DNA of 64,000 bases. Origin: Vitellaria paradoxa. Its lineage: Eukaryota > Streptophyta > Magnoliopsida > Ericales > Sapotaceae. The stretch is taken from positions 58,972,590 to 59,036,589 of the forward strand of contig CM034237.1 of NCBI GenBank assembly GCA_019916065.1. Reading direction: 5' to 3'. Each line of letters starts with the position of its first letter. Position 1 is the first letter of the stretch. Below the pieces are notes generated by a model that saw only the letters and a program-made list of their open reading frames with translations, was not told the origin of the DNA and did no database searches. A program made the position numbers and the translations under genes. Below, in pieces: positions 33,370 to 49,848 of this stretch.

Positions 33370-36010
33370 GTGAGGACAAACCCAGCTCTGGTGTCCCTTT
33401 GTCTGCAGCCAACGTCTTTTCCCCTAAGAACACCAACTTTTTAATCACCACCTAGTGGTCCCTTGGAAAAGCACACTATGATGTGATAATGATGATGATG
33501 TGGGCATATGCGTGCACCTCTCCATTCGGGAGATTCAAAGTCTCTGCACGAGGTTAGGATTGGTTCAGGTCGCGTATGGACAGGGGTCGACTCGCAGCAG
33601 AGGAATGTTAGTAGTGACTTTTTAAAATTTTTTTGGGTGGCTTCTAATCTTTTTCTTTTCTAACTTTTTTTAGGGGGAACCCGTTTACGGTTCTTCTTAT
33701 TCTTTTTCTTCCTTTTTTTTTTGTTTGGAACAATTAACCGTTTTACTCAGGTCGCCTCATTGCCAGACTGCAAAAGACATAGTGAATTCATTCAGCCACT
33801 TTACTTTTCTAAGGATTTGTATTCTCCTTGAAATTAAGGTACATTTATTTTAATATAAATTAGTTTAAAAATATTTTTATCATGTTTAAAAACATTACGA
33901 TTCATTTATTTTAATGTAAAAATTTTAGTTAAAATATTTTTAATTCATATTTTAAAAGTTTTTAGAAACATCATTATATTTTGTAAAAAAATATTCTACG
34001 TTAACAAGCGATAACAAAATGAGGATGGTAGTAATTAAGTTGACACGACGGAATAAAAATTTGATGTTTCCAGGATGATATTAAACAATTTCATTTGAGG
34101 GGAAACAAAAAATGGTGGATTCGGTGAAAAATAATTTAAAAAACAAAAGAATAATAAATACAATATATATATAATATTATATAATTTTACATGGTCTAGT
34201 CAAATGCTTCTTTATGAAAAAATTATTTGGAACACGTATCTTAAGCATTAAAATTATACTTGTGTAGTGCAATTTCAATCGTATAAACACTTATTCTTCT
34301 TAAGAATTAACCGTTTCCAATTGTCATGCAAATGTAGGTTTCAACATTTATTTGCGATTGACACAAAACAAAATTTGTATCAGTTTGCTATGGCTGAAGT
34401 TAGATTAATTTTATTAATTATCCTACTAGCTAAACCTACTAGAAAGAAAATTCTAAGAATTCACCATAGAATTATTCTTAGTGATAATTTTTTCATTCAT
34501 TACATAATTGTCAAAAGATTATCACACTTATAAATTAAGAAAATGAATTAAATATTGTGAAATAAAAATGACATACCCAAAATTTATAAAAATTGTAATA
34601 TAGGATGATTGTAGATTATAAAAACAATGAACCAAATTAGTATAGAATTGATACTAATTATTTAATACATTTTTTCGTGGCACATATAGTCACTTTATAA
34701 TTAAAATCGTTTTGGTGTATCATTCTTTTTAATATAGTGAATCTATTCATTAGAATATTATTAAAATGACATTTGTGACGCAGTTTATTCTTAAAATTCA
34801 TTACTTAATTCAATTACTCGATTCACTTTGATAATAAGATTAAAAAAATATGAGATTTGAAAGAGTAAAATATGCGAATGGAGGAGGTATAACAAATAAT
34901 AAATCTTAATGTAAGTATGAAAGATGTAACGATTTTAATCATTGTAGCTTGAACTGAAATAATAATGAATTTCTCAAGCAGCTTAATAATTAAATTATAT
35001 AGTTTAGGCGAAAAAAAAAAAAAAAGGAAAAGCTTTTCCTCGCCATTAGTGTCCTTTCCATGTGAGGACAACCCAGCTACCAATGGCGGTGAGGCCAGCG
35101 GCCTGATTTTAAACACAAAATTATCAAAATATTTTAATATCTTAATTTATTAAAAAATAAAATTAATTCAAATTAAAAATATTTTGACTTTATTAAAATA
35201 AAAAAATTATTATAGTGTCCCTTTCTTTGCCAGCGATTGTCTCTCCCGCTAAAAATACCATTTATGTTCTATTTAGAGTGATAGAAAATTTTGAAAAAAC
35301 GGTAAAAAAATATTAAAAATTATTTACTTTTTATTTCACTGTATGAATTACGAACCTAATTTATTTTGCTTTTTATCAATGTAGAGCGGGGGACCCCTTA
35401 TCTTGGATATGAAATTATCAAATATTCTTGATATTTTAGTTTATTAAAAAATATAATTAATTTAAAATTAAGAAATTTTGGCTTATTAAAAAAAAATTAA
35501 GGCTAACTCAAAATTTTTAGTATAAAAGAAATTTGCAAAAATCGAATTTAAGTATTTTTTTTGAAAAAAAATGTATTCTCCCATAAAATTGTTAAATACT
35601 TTTATACATAATATTAGAAAATATAACATAATAAAGTTTATAAATAATTAAATTTAATAATAATTATATTTTTTAATAACAAGGTTTGTATGCTCTTATT
35701 AAATCTTATATTTTACTAAACGATCAGTTAAATTATTAAGAGGTGAAAAGTATATTTATTTATTTAATGTTTAATAATAATTTATATAAAATGTAAAATT
35801 ATTTTTCCTCTACGATCCTGCACAATTCATTTGTTTCTTTTCAGCATAGCCGGTGCCGTGGATTAAATTTCTGGATCCGCGCCGCTGCCAGCTGTGGTGT
35901 CCCTCTGTCTGCCAGCGAACGTCTTTTCCCCCAAGAACACCAATTTTTTAATCACCACCAAGTGGTCCTTTGGAAAAGCACACTACAGGCGACAAGTAAT
36001 TAAGACTTTT
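33370..36010. repeat. segmental duplication, copies II and III
   Basis: 33480-34800 matches copy I at 30.6-32.7 kb. In addition, GTCCTTTC(A/C)(C/A)GTGAGGAC followed by CCCAGCT occurs at 33359 and 35051. GGTGTCCCT.TGTCTG with AACGTCTTTTCCCC and TTAATCACCACC occurs at 33391 and 35897. The block GTAAGTATGA.A.ATGTAA with GAACT/AAACTGAAAT recurs at 34910 and 36085. Together these point to at least three partial copies of one ancestral segment. No gene is seen. Confidence 0.65.
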
Positions 36011-36199
36011 CTCATGAAAAAAATTGAATAGACTTTTCTTCTAGTGAATTTGAAGGGGGTATAAAAATAATAAAACCTTGATATAAGTATGAGAAATGTA
36101 ATAATTTTGATCATCCTAATTAAAACTGAAATATTAATGAACTCTAAAAGAAATTTAATAATTAACTTATGTAGTTCAATTGATAATAATAAAAATAAA

Positions 36200-37298
36200 A
36201 TTTAAAGTAATTATAATAGTATTTTATATTTTTAAGTGAAATTCCATAATTAAAACAATCATAAACAAACTTAATGATTAAAACAATTAACATTCTCGCA
36301 TTTATGCATAAAAGAACAAATACAGATATAAATTAAATAGTAATTATCCAACAAAAAAGTTATTAAAATAGTAAATAAAAATATCAGTTCCGAACTATTA
36401 ATGAATTCTCTTGGTGCCCTATTTCATGATCAAAGTTCTCAAAATTTTGTACAGAATCAACATATTTATTTCTCATAATAGACACTTTTAAACAAATTAT
36501 AAGAATGTTATAAATTAAGTCGAATCAATTTAATTAGTTTGGAATTATTTATTCTGCTTCAGTTCTTAGTACTAGTTACATTTAAGTTATACTTAATCTA
36601 ATTAAAGTTTTATGTGTATTCTAATTCGTAAAATTTTGTTGTACAAAAAGAATAGAATTTTGCTGAATATTACGACGTATTTATTTTCTCTATATTAATT
36701 GAGGGATATGTTTGATAGAATGTACTAGTGTAGTTCTTTTAATCACGGAATCATGTGGGTTTTTGTTTGTTTGTTTTTTTTTTTTTTTTCTTTAAGCTGC
36801 TACCTGATAAAATCATGGCTCCAATACCACATCCTTGTGTACAAATTGCTTTCTATATATGATTATTTGTGCACATACTTTGTATGAGTTATCAAGCTAG
36901 CTAACACATTCCTCACACACAATTACTTAACTGCAAATATAATTGGCACGCCTTTTGGACCTCCAATGTTCTAAGAAGACAAAGCAGCTCTGAGATTTGA
37001 GACTCAGGTTGGGGGGTTTAAGTGAGAGTATTAATTAGTTTCAAACAAGAGTAATGGTTATTTAATGTAACAATTGAACTCTATTAGACTCAGAACCGTC
37101 CAAAATCATTATATAATTACCACCGATCAATAAAATCAAAATTTAATGTAACAGCTGAATTGTAATAAAATCAAAATTCTTTAAAATCGTTATATAATAA
37201 TAAAGATGTATCATTATTTAAAGCCATGATTATCACACTAACGAAAAAGAAGTTGCATAAAAGAAATAAATATAGAAATGTATGCAGATCCTCAAAAA
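36200..37298. other. CRK 3' flank
   Basis: AT-rich intergenic DNA with a T run at about 36776-36789. No gene or bounded repeat is recognised. Confidence 0.4.
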
Positions 37299-40448
<3,150 letters not shown>

Positions 40449-40540
40449 TTTCTTTCACTGCAGGCTGTGCAAAAAGCAATGAAAAAGCGATGAATTAATT
40501 ATAATAAAATTGATTCGGTTCAAGTACATGACGGGTCTAA

Positions 40541-40694
40541 GACATCGTTTGGATTTAAGGAGATAATTGGCTTATTTATCTATTTGTAAAATCATTAAAT
40601 TTATCTTCTCATATTTAATCTATTTAAAAAAAGTTTTTTTTTTTCCAAACACAAAAATAATTGACTTATTTTTAATTCTATCCCAAACCAAGTC
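40541..40694. mobile_element. Tourist-like MITE, 154 bp
   Basis: Left end GACATCGTTTGGATTTA; right-end complement GACTTGGTTTGGGATAG. TAA is duplicated at 40538-40540 and 40695-40697. It sits about 100 bp upstream of the CRK start codon. Confidence 0.7.
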
Positions 40695-40810
40695 TAAGTC
40701 TATGAGCTGAGCATCATTGGAGCGAATCTACGTGTTGAAATTGAAGGGGAGACATGGTCTGATTTGAATATATCTAAATCACAGGGGGTATTATTTTGGA
40801 ATTATCATGT

Positions 40811-40870
40811 GACGTGCGCCTGTGGAAATAATCACGGTAGACAAGTCTTTTGTCTCTCACGTGCTTGACC
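40811..40870. promoter_or_regulatory. candidate CRK promoter motifs (as-1-like, G-box, W-box)
   Basis: TGACGTG (40811), CACGTG (40858) and TTGACC (40865) cluster 360-425 bp upstream of the CRK start. W-boxes bind WRKY factors, which commonly drive CRK genes in defence. Such short motifs also occur by chance. Confidence 0.3.
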
Positions 40871-41607
40871 AAAAACTACGTCTGTTTAGATATATTCAAC
40901 CCGGATCGACTCTGAGTTCTCATTCAGAGTCGAGGTTGTTGAGAAGCTAGGCTTTGGTAACCTACGTAAAACAAGAAATCAATCGGTAAAATTGTGAGTT
41001 TGATTCTCAATTTATTTAAATACCCCTTAAATATTAAAAAAATATAAAATAAGCTTATTTTTTATTTAGTTTTCTTCTATATGCTTTTTTCTATCAAAAT
41101 TAATTAATTAATTTTTTGATTTTAGTTAGGTATATTGTTCATATTTACCCAAAAAAAAAAAAACTTTAAAATCAAAGAATTTATGTATGAGTGAAGATTA
41201 CAATCACAATAATCGAACGGATCGCTGAAGCACAAACACACTCAGTATTTTTTTAACATAAATATTTTAAGTTAATTTTATTTGACATAATAGAAGCTTT
41301 TACATATCATAGATATTTCTTAATTTTTTCACACCATTAAGGTTAAAAAAAAAAAAAGGAAAAAAGACAAGTGTTTCACAACTCTGACATTTTCTATTAA
41401 ATAAAAATAGACAAAAACAATAATAGTTTTGATCACAAAACTGTAAAAATGACTGGCCAACTACGAAGATTTTTCTGTTAACATTACTACAATAATTGAT
41501 AAAGATCACACTAAGAAATTCATAAAGATCATAGTTTTAGAAAAAAACATGATAAAGATTTGTGAGTTAAACTTTTTATCTCAGTCTAATTAAAAAACTG
41601 AGATAAA

Positions 41608-41960
41608 AAGTTACTTTTAATACTTTTTATCTCATTTTTGTTAAAACCGTGATTGTATTTAAAACAAGATAAAAGATCAGTGGAAACCATCTCAACAAAA
41701 AACTGAGATAAAAAATTAGTGAAAACTATCTCTAGAAAAAATTGAGATAAAAGATCAGTGAAAACATCTCCAAAATAGTTACTTTTAATACTTTTTATCT
41801 CATTTTTTTTAAAACCGTGATTGTATTTAAAACAAGATAAATATCAGTGGAAACCATCTCAACAAAAAATTGAGATAAAAAATTAGTGAAAACTATCTCT
41901 AGAAAAAACTGAGATAAAAGATCAGTGAAAACATCTCTAAAAAAAACTGAGATCAAAAAG
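41608..41960. repeat. ~170-bp tandem repeat of CTGAGATAAAA subterminal motifs
   Basis: AGTTACTTTTAATACTTTTT with ATCTCATTTTT and AAAACCGTGATTGTATTTAA occurs at about 41608 and 41777. Each copy is followed by several AAACTGAGATAAAA(G/A)ATCAGTG units. It is the left subterminal part of the CACTA-like element. Confidence 0.85.
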
Positions 41961-42107
41961 TGAGTAAAATTATATCTTAAAAAAAGTGAGATAATTAAAA
42001 GAATGAGAGATAATATTGTTATTTTTTTCTTTATATCTCTCTGAAATAATTTTGTTTATCATCTTATATGATTTAAATTAAATTTTGTAAACTTTATTGT
42101 AACATTT

Positions 42108-42601
42108 ATTTATTAATTTTAATTAATTGAATATGATATAAAAACTATAATCATAGATCAATAAACAAAAAAATTTTAAATTAATGTTAAAACTAAATTT
42201 ACCAAATCAAATTTAAATAATGCTAAATATATGATTATTATTCTTTTCAGTAAATATATGGAAGTAGTCTTCATAATTTGTATAACTTATAATGAGGTGA
42301 ATATTAAATATTTAATATCTAATAAATATTTAGTGTATCTTTAATATTATTTATATTTATTAATTTTAATTAATTGAATATGATATAAAAACTATAATCA
42401 TAGATCAATAAACAAAAAAATTTTAAATTAATGTTAAAACTAAATTTACCAAATCAAATTTAAATAACGCTAAATATATAATTATTATTTTTTTAGTAAA
42501 TATATGGAAGTAGTTTTCATAATTTGTATAACTTATAACGAGTTGAATATTAAATATTTAGTATCTAATAAATATTTAGTGTATCTTTAATGTTATTTAT
42601 A
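42108..42601. repeat. 247-bp tandem duplication
   Basis: Two nearly identical copies: AATTAATTGAATATGATATA at 42121 and at 42368. They differ by a few bases only, so the duplication is recent. It lies inside the CACTA-like element. Confidence 0.92.
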
Positions 42602-43231
42602 TTAAAAGTGATATTATTTTATATTTTGTTGGAAGTGATAAAAATTTACAAATAAAATAATAAAAATTTTCATTTTTTTGTTTTTTTAGAACTAATTTTT
42701 GAATATAATCATTGAAAATATTTTTTGTATTACAAATCAATTTTTAAAATAGTTTTCAAAAATTTTGTTTTGAACAATAATTTTCTAGAACTAAAACTAA
42801 ATGCGACCTAATTACTTTTAAAAATATAATACAAAATGAAGAAAAATATATTATAAATAGTGAGTTATGATTAAATATATGCTATACACAAAGAGTAAGG
42901 GAAAATAAGAAAAAGATTTGAGATTATTTTTAATTAAATATAATAGATATTCATAAATTATTTATTAAGTATTCATATTATTCTATATATTACTTACGAT
43001 TTCAAGCTGTTGCAAAAAGTTAAAATAATTAAATAAAAGTAAATTTTTTATCATTTTTTCTGATCAATTGATCAGGAAAAATGCAACTTTTAACTACTAA
43101 TTGATTGACAAAAGTCATAATAAATTATTGTAAAAACTTAAAATAATATAATTTTATTACTTTTAGTAACCTCTAAAGTGATAAAACTTTGTTTATATAT
43201 ATTAATATGCAAAATGTATATATAAATGATA

Positions 43232-43312
43232 GGTTAGACTAGTGGTCAACTACACTAACTTCCAAATGAATGGCAAGGGTTCGATTCTCAGTAGCAACAA
43301 AAAAATATGAAA
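43232..43312 (+). other. tRNA-like / SINE-like fragment
   Basis: GGTTAGACTAGTGGTCAAC resembles a Pol III A box and AGGGTTCGATTCTCAG a B box, about 40 bp apart, inside the CACTA-like element. No cloverleaf or intact tail is evident, so this is only a candidate SINE remnant. Confidence 0.35.
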
Positions 43313-43693
43313 TATATAAGGTTACTATAATGATAAGGTGGCAAACGGTGCTATGATGGCATAATAGTAGGTTGCCATGTGGATTTTTATTATTTTTAAA
43401 ATTAATCCATTTTTCAGCGTAATTATTTGTTTATATTTGATCACGATTTTTCAAAAAAAGTGAGATCAAAATACATAAAAAATCACACGAGATTTTTTTC
43501 ATCTCAGTTTTTACCATAAAAGATCACGCTTTTAGTGTGTGATTGTTGTAAGTTTTCGATCACGGTTGTAAACTGTGATAAAAAGATGTGACTTACAATC
43601 TCATCTGAATCAATCACACTTTTGTGACTGAGATAAAAAGTGAAACATCACGCTTAAAAGTTGTGATGTTTATGCATTTTTGTAGTAGTGTAA

Positions 43694-46426
43694 ATTAACT
43701 TTAATATGGAATCTCACTTGGGACAAGTTCTCCAATACGTATGGTAAAAATGACATGCTTGCACAGTAGCAGAAATTCGAACTTATACCCAAGCAACCAT
43801 AAAAGTTCGCTATACTGACCTTGCAACAACTGGAATATTGTTATAGGTAATTACATTTCATCCCTTTATCTTTTTGTTGTAAATATGAACAAAAAAAAGT
43901 AACAAGAAGGTAAGAAATCAAAATATAGAATTTAACATTGTTCGGCTAGATTGCTTATGTTTATAACGGCTGGAATATTTTTCTTATTAACTATAAAATT
44001 CCCTTGTAGGGTTATATAATACAAGAACACACAACATATATATACACTAAAATTCCCTGTGCAACAATACGTGTACCCCTGCGGAGGAGTTTCCTATACT
44101 CCACTCCGCTCTGTTAGGCCTACTTATTACATTCCGCTACGTTCTGCTCCAGAAACTTCTCGTTCCTTCCTAGTTCTCTCGTCTAAATATAAACCACATA
44201 TCACAACAAGTTTGGACCAAAATATTTAGCCTCCTTATAATTTAAAAGTCAATATATAATTCTCTCGTAATTTTTACTAAAATATAAAATTGATAAAAAA
44301 TGTTAAATTTAACTAAATTATGTCATATGTACTATGTAAGCTCATATGTAGTCATACATAAAATATTACTTAAAAAATTAACAAATTAAGCGTTTTTAAA
44401 AAAATAAAATAATATTTAATTTGGCATAACAATGAGTAAAAACATATTTTTATCTATTAATTTTTGCGAAGATATTTTTCCCTCAATTAATTTTGATTTA
44501 TGAAATGCAAATCCAAGTAAATTTGATAGATTCAACCAATTTTGCATTTTAATTCTAAACACAAGGGATTATGTGCTCACTTTTAAATTAGAGGAGAATA
44601 CTTTTGGAGCCCAATCCTAAGGAGGAAAAGTGCAAATTTTTTATTTTTAATTTAATTAAATGGTTAGTTTATTTAGTTTTTGGTCTTTTAAGTTATTTGA
44701 TCATGTATAAATTATTAGAGCTTCTGAACGATTGAAAATAAGTTATGCCATTGTGAGCTTTAAATTATATATGATTTAAGCGCATTAAGTTAGTTTATCT
44801 ATATTTCTATAAAAAGTCTGAATGATTGAGAAACTTTTATTGGATACTTATACCTTTTTATTTTCTTGTAATTTCAATTTTATCTAATTATATTTCACAA
44901 TCAATAATGATTACTCTCACATTCGTAATCAATTGTCATGCAAATTAAATTATATCCAATTATATTTTTTAACAATGATAATTTGGAAAATTTTTATTGG
45001 ACATTTATACCTTTTTATTTCATGTAATTTCAATTATATCCAATTATATTCCTTAATCATTGATAATTATTCTCATCTTCATAACTAATTTTTATTCAAA
45101 TCAAATTATGTGCAGTTATATTCCCTAAAAATAATGATTACTCTCTAGTTATCCATCGAAGGGTTTCCATCTTTCTTTATTTCCAAAATTGTCCAATGTT
45201 CCTCTCTCAAATCATCCATCTCGTAACCTAAGAAAAAGATACTTTTATCTCTTTATGCTCTCCAAGCACAATTCTTTCGCACCGTCATCGCCAAATTTTC
45301 ATTTCATTTCATTTCAATCCACAATAAAACATTTACAAGAAGTGGAGTGACTAGAAAGTAGAAGATATACCACTAGAAGTAGAGTGATTGAAAAATAGAG
45401 GACAGCGTAGTTAATAAATTGAAAAAGACGATCACAGTAGATAAAAGTTAAAGGGTTGCTTGTCGTTCTTGATTTTTATTCTATTCCAAAATTCCAATTC
45501 ACTACGTTGTGTCCAAAGGCCCAAATTTTGGTTAATTATTTTGTAAAAATTCCTATGTGATAAGTAATGTGTGTTTTGCTACTAAGAATTTGTTGAATAA
45601 CTTATTTTAACTTCAAATTTTTACCGGTAGTGACTTATAGTATTTTTTATTTTTCATATTTTCTATAATTTTTTGATGAATACGAATAATATACCTAAAA
45701 ATTATTTTAAAAATTAAATTTTTTGTATCTAAACCAAATTAACTTCAGTTGTAGGTTTGACTAGTCTCACAACAAAACTTCTGTCTAATTAACAATACCC
45801 AAGTCTCAACTAAAAATTAATAAGAAAAAAAGCACACAAAGGGAAAATATAATTTAATTTTTGTATGAAAAATATTTAAAAAAATTAGTGGGATCCACTT
45901 TTTAACTTCCTCTCTCTCCTCTTTTCATTTGAAGTTGGATTGAAAATGAAAACCGCGAAAGAAATTCTTTCTCTACCTTTCGTTCCTGTTATTTTTGCTT
46001 CAAACCAAACTCAACATTAAAAAAATAATTAATCCAATGAAATACTTTTTAATATGAGGTTGTTTAGTTTTATCTAGCAAAGAGTCAGTGCATTGTCTAT
46101 GACTGAAATATACTAAATTTAGTTGATTGCATTGTATGTCATCTTTGAAAACATTCATTTTGATAACAATAAGTAATAGGTTTGAAGTTATATGCAAAAC
46201 TTTTATTTTTTTTTTTAAGGCATGATTCCTATTTTTGAATGGTTTTTGGGCCAATTTATTTTAAAAGCGAATCAAATACATTATTATGTGTTTTGCTTAT
46301 ATTTCAAAAATGAATTGGTTTTAAAGAAAAATCTACCAATTATTAGATTATGAAAATTATTCTTCACAAAATCTTTAATAGCTGCAGTGAGTAAAAATTA
46401 TTATATTGATGGAATTAATTTTTTAC
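43694..46426. other. AT-rich gene-free stretch
   Basis: No gene. A loose tandem repeat of about 160 bp (ACATTTATACCTTTTTATTT, TCCAATTATATT, ATAATGATTACTCTC) lies at about 44832-45150. A more GC-rich patch at 44040-44190 resembles LTR sequence but has no partner. Confidence 0.4.
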
Positions 46427-46434
46427 TATATAAT

Positions 46435-47158
46435 TAGGCATGTCAATGGGGTGGATTTGGATCTAATCTTAATCAGATTCGTTAGATCCAGATTCAATTA
46501 TAATGGATCTTAACCAAGTCCAAAAATAATTGAATCTGATTTGTAAGATTCAGTCGAGATCCATATACTCAATGGATCCAACCTATTTTGGAAAATAATT
46601 TTTTAAGCCATCATTTCATAAAAGTAAAAAATATATTTTATTCAAATATAGGGGGCAAAAAGCTATCAAAGAGCATCTATTTAAACATATTTTAAAAATA
46701 ATTTATATTAATAAATTTATGTTTTAGATATATTTTATATAAATATATTAAAATTAAAATAATTTTTATTTAATAATTTCATATACATAAGTTATTCTAA
46801 AAACTATCTGTTATTCAAGGTATTTTAAATAATCTTAATATTGTTTGCTTTTCAAATAGTAAATATATAAATATAATAAATTTTTTATCATATATGTGTG
46901 TGTGTGTGAGACAATTAGGGACCTGATTTTTTTTATTTATTATATTCTTTTACTTTTTAAATTTTTATTTTTTATTTTTAAATATTTATTTTTAAAAATA
47001 ACGAGTCTGACGAATCATTCAGATCTAGATCCATTAGTTCTTGAACCTAACAGATCTAGATCTGTTAGGTCACATATTTAATTGGATGGATTTTGTTTAG
47101 TATTATTGGATCTGGTCTGGGCTGGATTTGGACAAAATTTGCTCCATTGACAGGCCTA
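46435..47158. mobile_element. hAT-like non-autonomous element, 724 bp
   Basis: The left end TAGGCATGTCAATGGGGTGG pairs with the right-end complement TAGGCCTGTCAATGGAGCAA. A perfect 8-bp target-site duplication TATATAAT flanks it (46427-46434 and 47159-47166), as for the hAT superfamily. Inside, palindromic AGATCTAGATC and GATCC-rich motifs cluster near both ends. No coding capacity. Confidence 0.85.
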
Positions 47159-47722
47159 TATATAATAGTAATATTTTACTATTTTTCTAGTTTTGTGAAC
47201 CGGTCAGTAAAATAAAATAATGCAAATATTATGGACATATCTTATATAAAATTACATTTTAGATTTAATTTTTTACTAAATCAGCAAAGAGTTTATTCTT
47301 CTAAGTTAAAATTCTCTTTTAAATATGATATCGAGATGTCAGTGAAACTTAAAAAAAAAAAAATCGATATAAAAAGGATATAAAGATACTGCTATACATT
47401 TATTTATGAAAATTATTTTAAATTTTAAATTTTATTTTTATTTAATTTAAATATATAAAAGAAATAGCATACATTGATATAGATTATTTATTAAAATTAT
47501 TTTAAATTTTAACTTTCATTATTTTTTAATTTAAATGTACAAAAAATAGCACACATTGATATAATTATTTATTAAAATTAATTTAAATTTTAAATTTTTA
47601 TTATTTTTTAATTTAAATATATAAAAGAAATTGTATACACAGGCATGTACATTATACAGTTAGTATAGTTCAAAAGTGGATTAGTGATTTTACACGTTGA
47701 AATCTAGAGTGAGGAAGGCTTA

Positions 47723-48757
47723 GGAGTCATTTGGTAATACTGTCGTTTTTCTATTCACGTTTATAGTTTATATTTTTTATTTTTTGTTTGTTGTTGTCGT
47801 TTACCTTTTTTTGAAATGAAAACCAAAACTGCATTTGTAAATACAATTTTGTTTACAAATACTAATTTTTAATTTTCATAAAATATTTAATTTTATTAGT
47901 TTTTTAAAAATTAATTGAATTTAATAAATACATTTTACATTAATTTAATATAATTATATTATTTATTAAAAACAATTGAATAAAATATAAATATTATATC
48001 ATTTAATCCAGCAAGTATAAAACATATTAATTATAATTTAATTATATTATTTATTAAAATAATTCAATAAAATATATTTCATAATAATTTAAATAATTTA
48101 ATTACGATATTTATTAAAAATAATTTAATAAAATATAATTCATATTAAATAAATTAATTTAATTAATTAATTTAATTATGAATTTATTAAAATAATTTAA
48201 TAAAAAAATTTTAATATTTTTAAGTTAATTATTGTAAATTAATAATTAAACTAAGTAAAATTAAATGATTTAATTAAAATATTTATTAAAAAATTTAATA
48301 AAATATATTTATATTAATTAAATTATCTATTAAATTAAATTAATAATTTTATTTTATTATTTGTTAAAAATAATTTAATATATATATTTCTTATTAATTA
48401 AATTAACTAATTTAATTTAGTTATTTATTAGAAATATATTAATAATAGATATTACCTATTAATTTAATTAATTTAATTTAATTATATTATTTTTTAAAAA
48501 TTATTTTTGTTTAATAAAATATTTGAATAAAATAATTTATTTTAATATGATGTAACGAAAATGGATAAAGTATTAGAATTAACAAAATATTTACAAGAAA
48601 AAAATCACAGAGTGAAAACACGTTTTTCTGTTTAAGTTTTTTTTTTTAGAAATAAAAAATGTAAACAGATTTAACAAATATGTTTCTATTACTAATTTAC
48701 AAAATTTTAAAAATATAAATAGAAAAATAGAAAACAAAAATGTTACCAAATAGCGTA
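47723..48757. mobile_element. PIF/Tourist-like non-autonomous element, copy 3
   Basis: Left end GGAGTCATTTGGTAATACTG; right-end complement TACGCTATTTGGTAACAT. TTA is duplicated at 47720-47722 and 48758-48760. The AT-rich body aligns along its length with copies at 22.1 and 31.2 kb. Confidence 0.78.
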
Positions 48758-48760
48758 TTA

Positions 48761-49370
48761 AGTTTTAGTCTTTTTATTTATAATTAGCACATATACTTTC
48801 TTGTAACCGTAAGCTACATGGTTGAAGATTTTGAATGGCATCAGTTCCGTTTCCAAGACTTATTTTCTGCAAATTACAGCGGACTGAGCGTAAAATGTAT
48901 TAATTAATCTCATTTATGTGGTTGGGGAAAAAAATACGGTTTGAATGTACATATGTTTTTCAAAAATTACAAGTTTAAGTAGTTTGACAGTTGCAAATCG
49001 TAATTAAATAATATCTAAATAAATTTTTTGCATTCAATTGATGAATTTGTAACACTGCTGTATCATTCTGAATTAAAAAACAAAAAAAATTGAAGCCATC
49101 CTTTAATATATCTAAATATACACACGCACATGAATTCCACAAATATCAATTGCCCTCAATCATCAGTCACACATTAATATTTGAAAAAAAAAAAAATTCT
49201 TATAGTTATCAAAGTACTAAACTGTCACCAACGGAGGATGTATAACAGTCTAATAAATCATCTGAAACTTACTTTTAACTTTTTTGCATAAGCGTCCTTT
49301 CCTTGCTCTTTCTTAAAGATATGTAAAGGGATTGCCATTACAAAGGTAATAGTTGGAACGTTAATGATTG
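48761..49370. other. AT-rich gene-free stretch
   Basis: No gene or bounded repeat is recognised. Confidence 0.4.
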
Positions 49371-49848
49371 GAATGCAGGAAATAAATTTATGTAATTTTA
49401 TGTAAAAATTATAATATTAATCACATAAAAATAAAATGCACAGAAAAATATCGGATTGTGATCGCTCCATCTTCAACTCTAGAAGATTAAAAATATTAGG
49501 CCTTGTCCTTCCTCTCTATCACAACTAATATATGACGGCAATCAATGGAAATAACTGTTTGTATATTATGAAGAGGAGAGATCTAACCATATATAGAGGG
49601 TAAATTCTAACCTCATTGGGTCTTTCCGTAAAAGGTTTATAGTAAGCTCAATAACTGATCCACACTAACCATCTAATATTATCCTTATTAGATGCGCATA
49701 GACCCAACAACATAGATCATAATAAAATAGGTCTTATCATGTACGTTCTTATCTTTAACTTGGTTCTAACCCGTTTTTGACAAAATAAAAATTAATTAAT
49801 GTATGCTCAATATATGGAAAATTCTAACATTCTTCCACTTGAGTAAAC
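49370..49848 (-). mobile_element. Copia 3' LTR region
   Basis: On the minus strand, a polypurine-like tract (CAAGTGGAAGAA) at about 49840-49850 is followed by TGTTAGAATTTTCCATATAT, a typical Copia LTR start. The region downstream carries a (C)TATATATGG element near 49590. Its far end is not defined. Confidence 0.55.

Larger units (their letters stand above)
41482..43690. mobile_element. CACTA-like non-autonomous element
   Basis: The left end CATTACTACAATAATTGATA matches the right-end complement CACTACTACAAAAATGCATA, followed on both sides by AAGATCAC/AACATCAC. TAA is duplicated (41479-41481 and 43691-43693), the 3-bp size typical of CACTA. Subterminal GAGATAAAAAG/CTTTTTATCTC repeats occur at both ends. 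There is no transposase. The left CACTA is mutated to CATTA. Confidence 0.8.

Noticed and set aside
40975..41025. GAGTTTGATTCTC B-box-like sequence as a tRNA or SINE
   Set aside because: No A box at the right distance, no tail and no target-site duplication.
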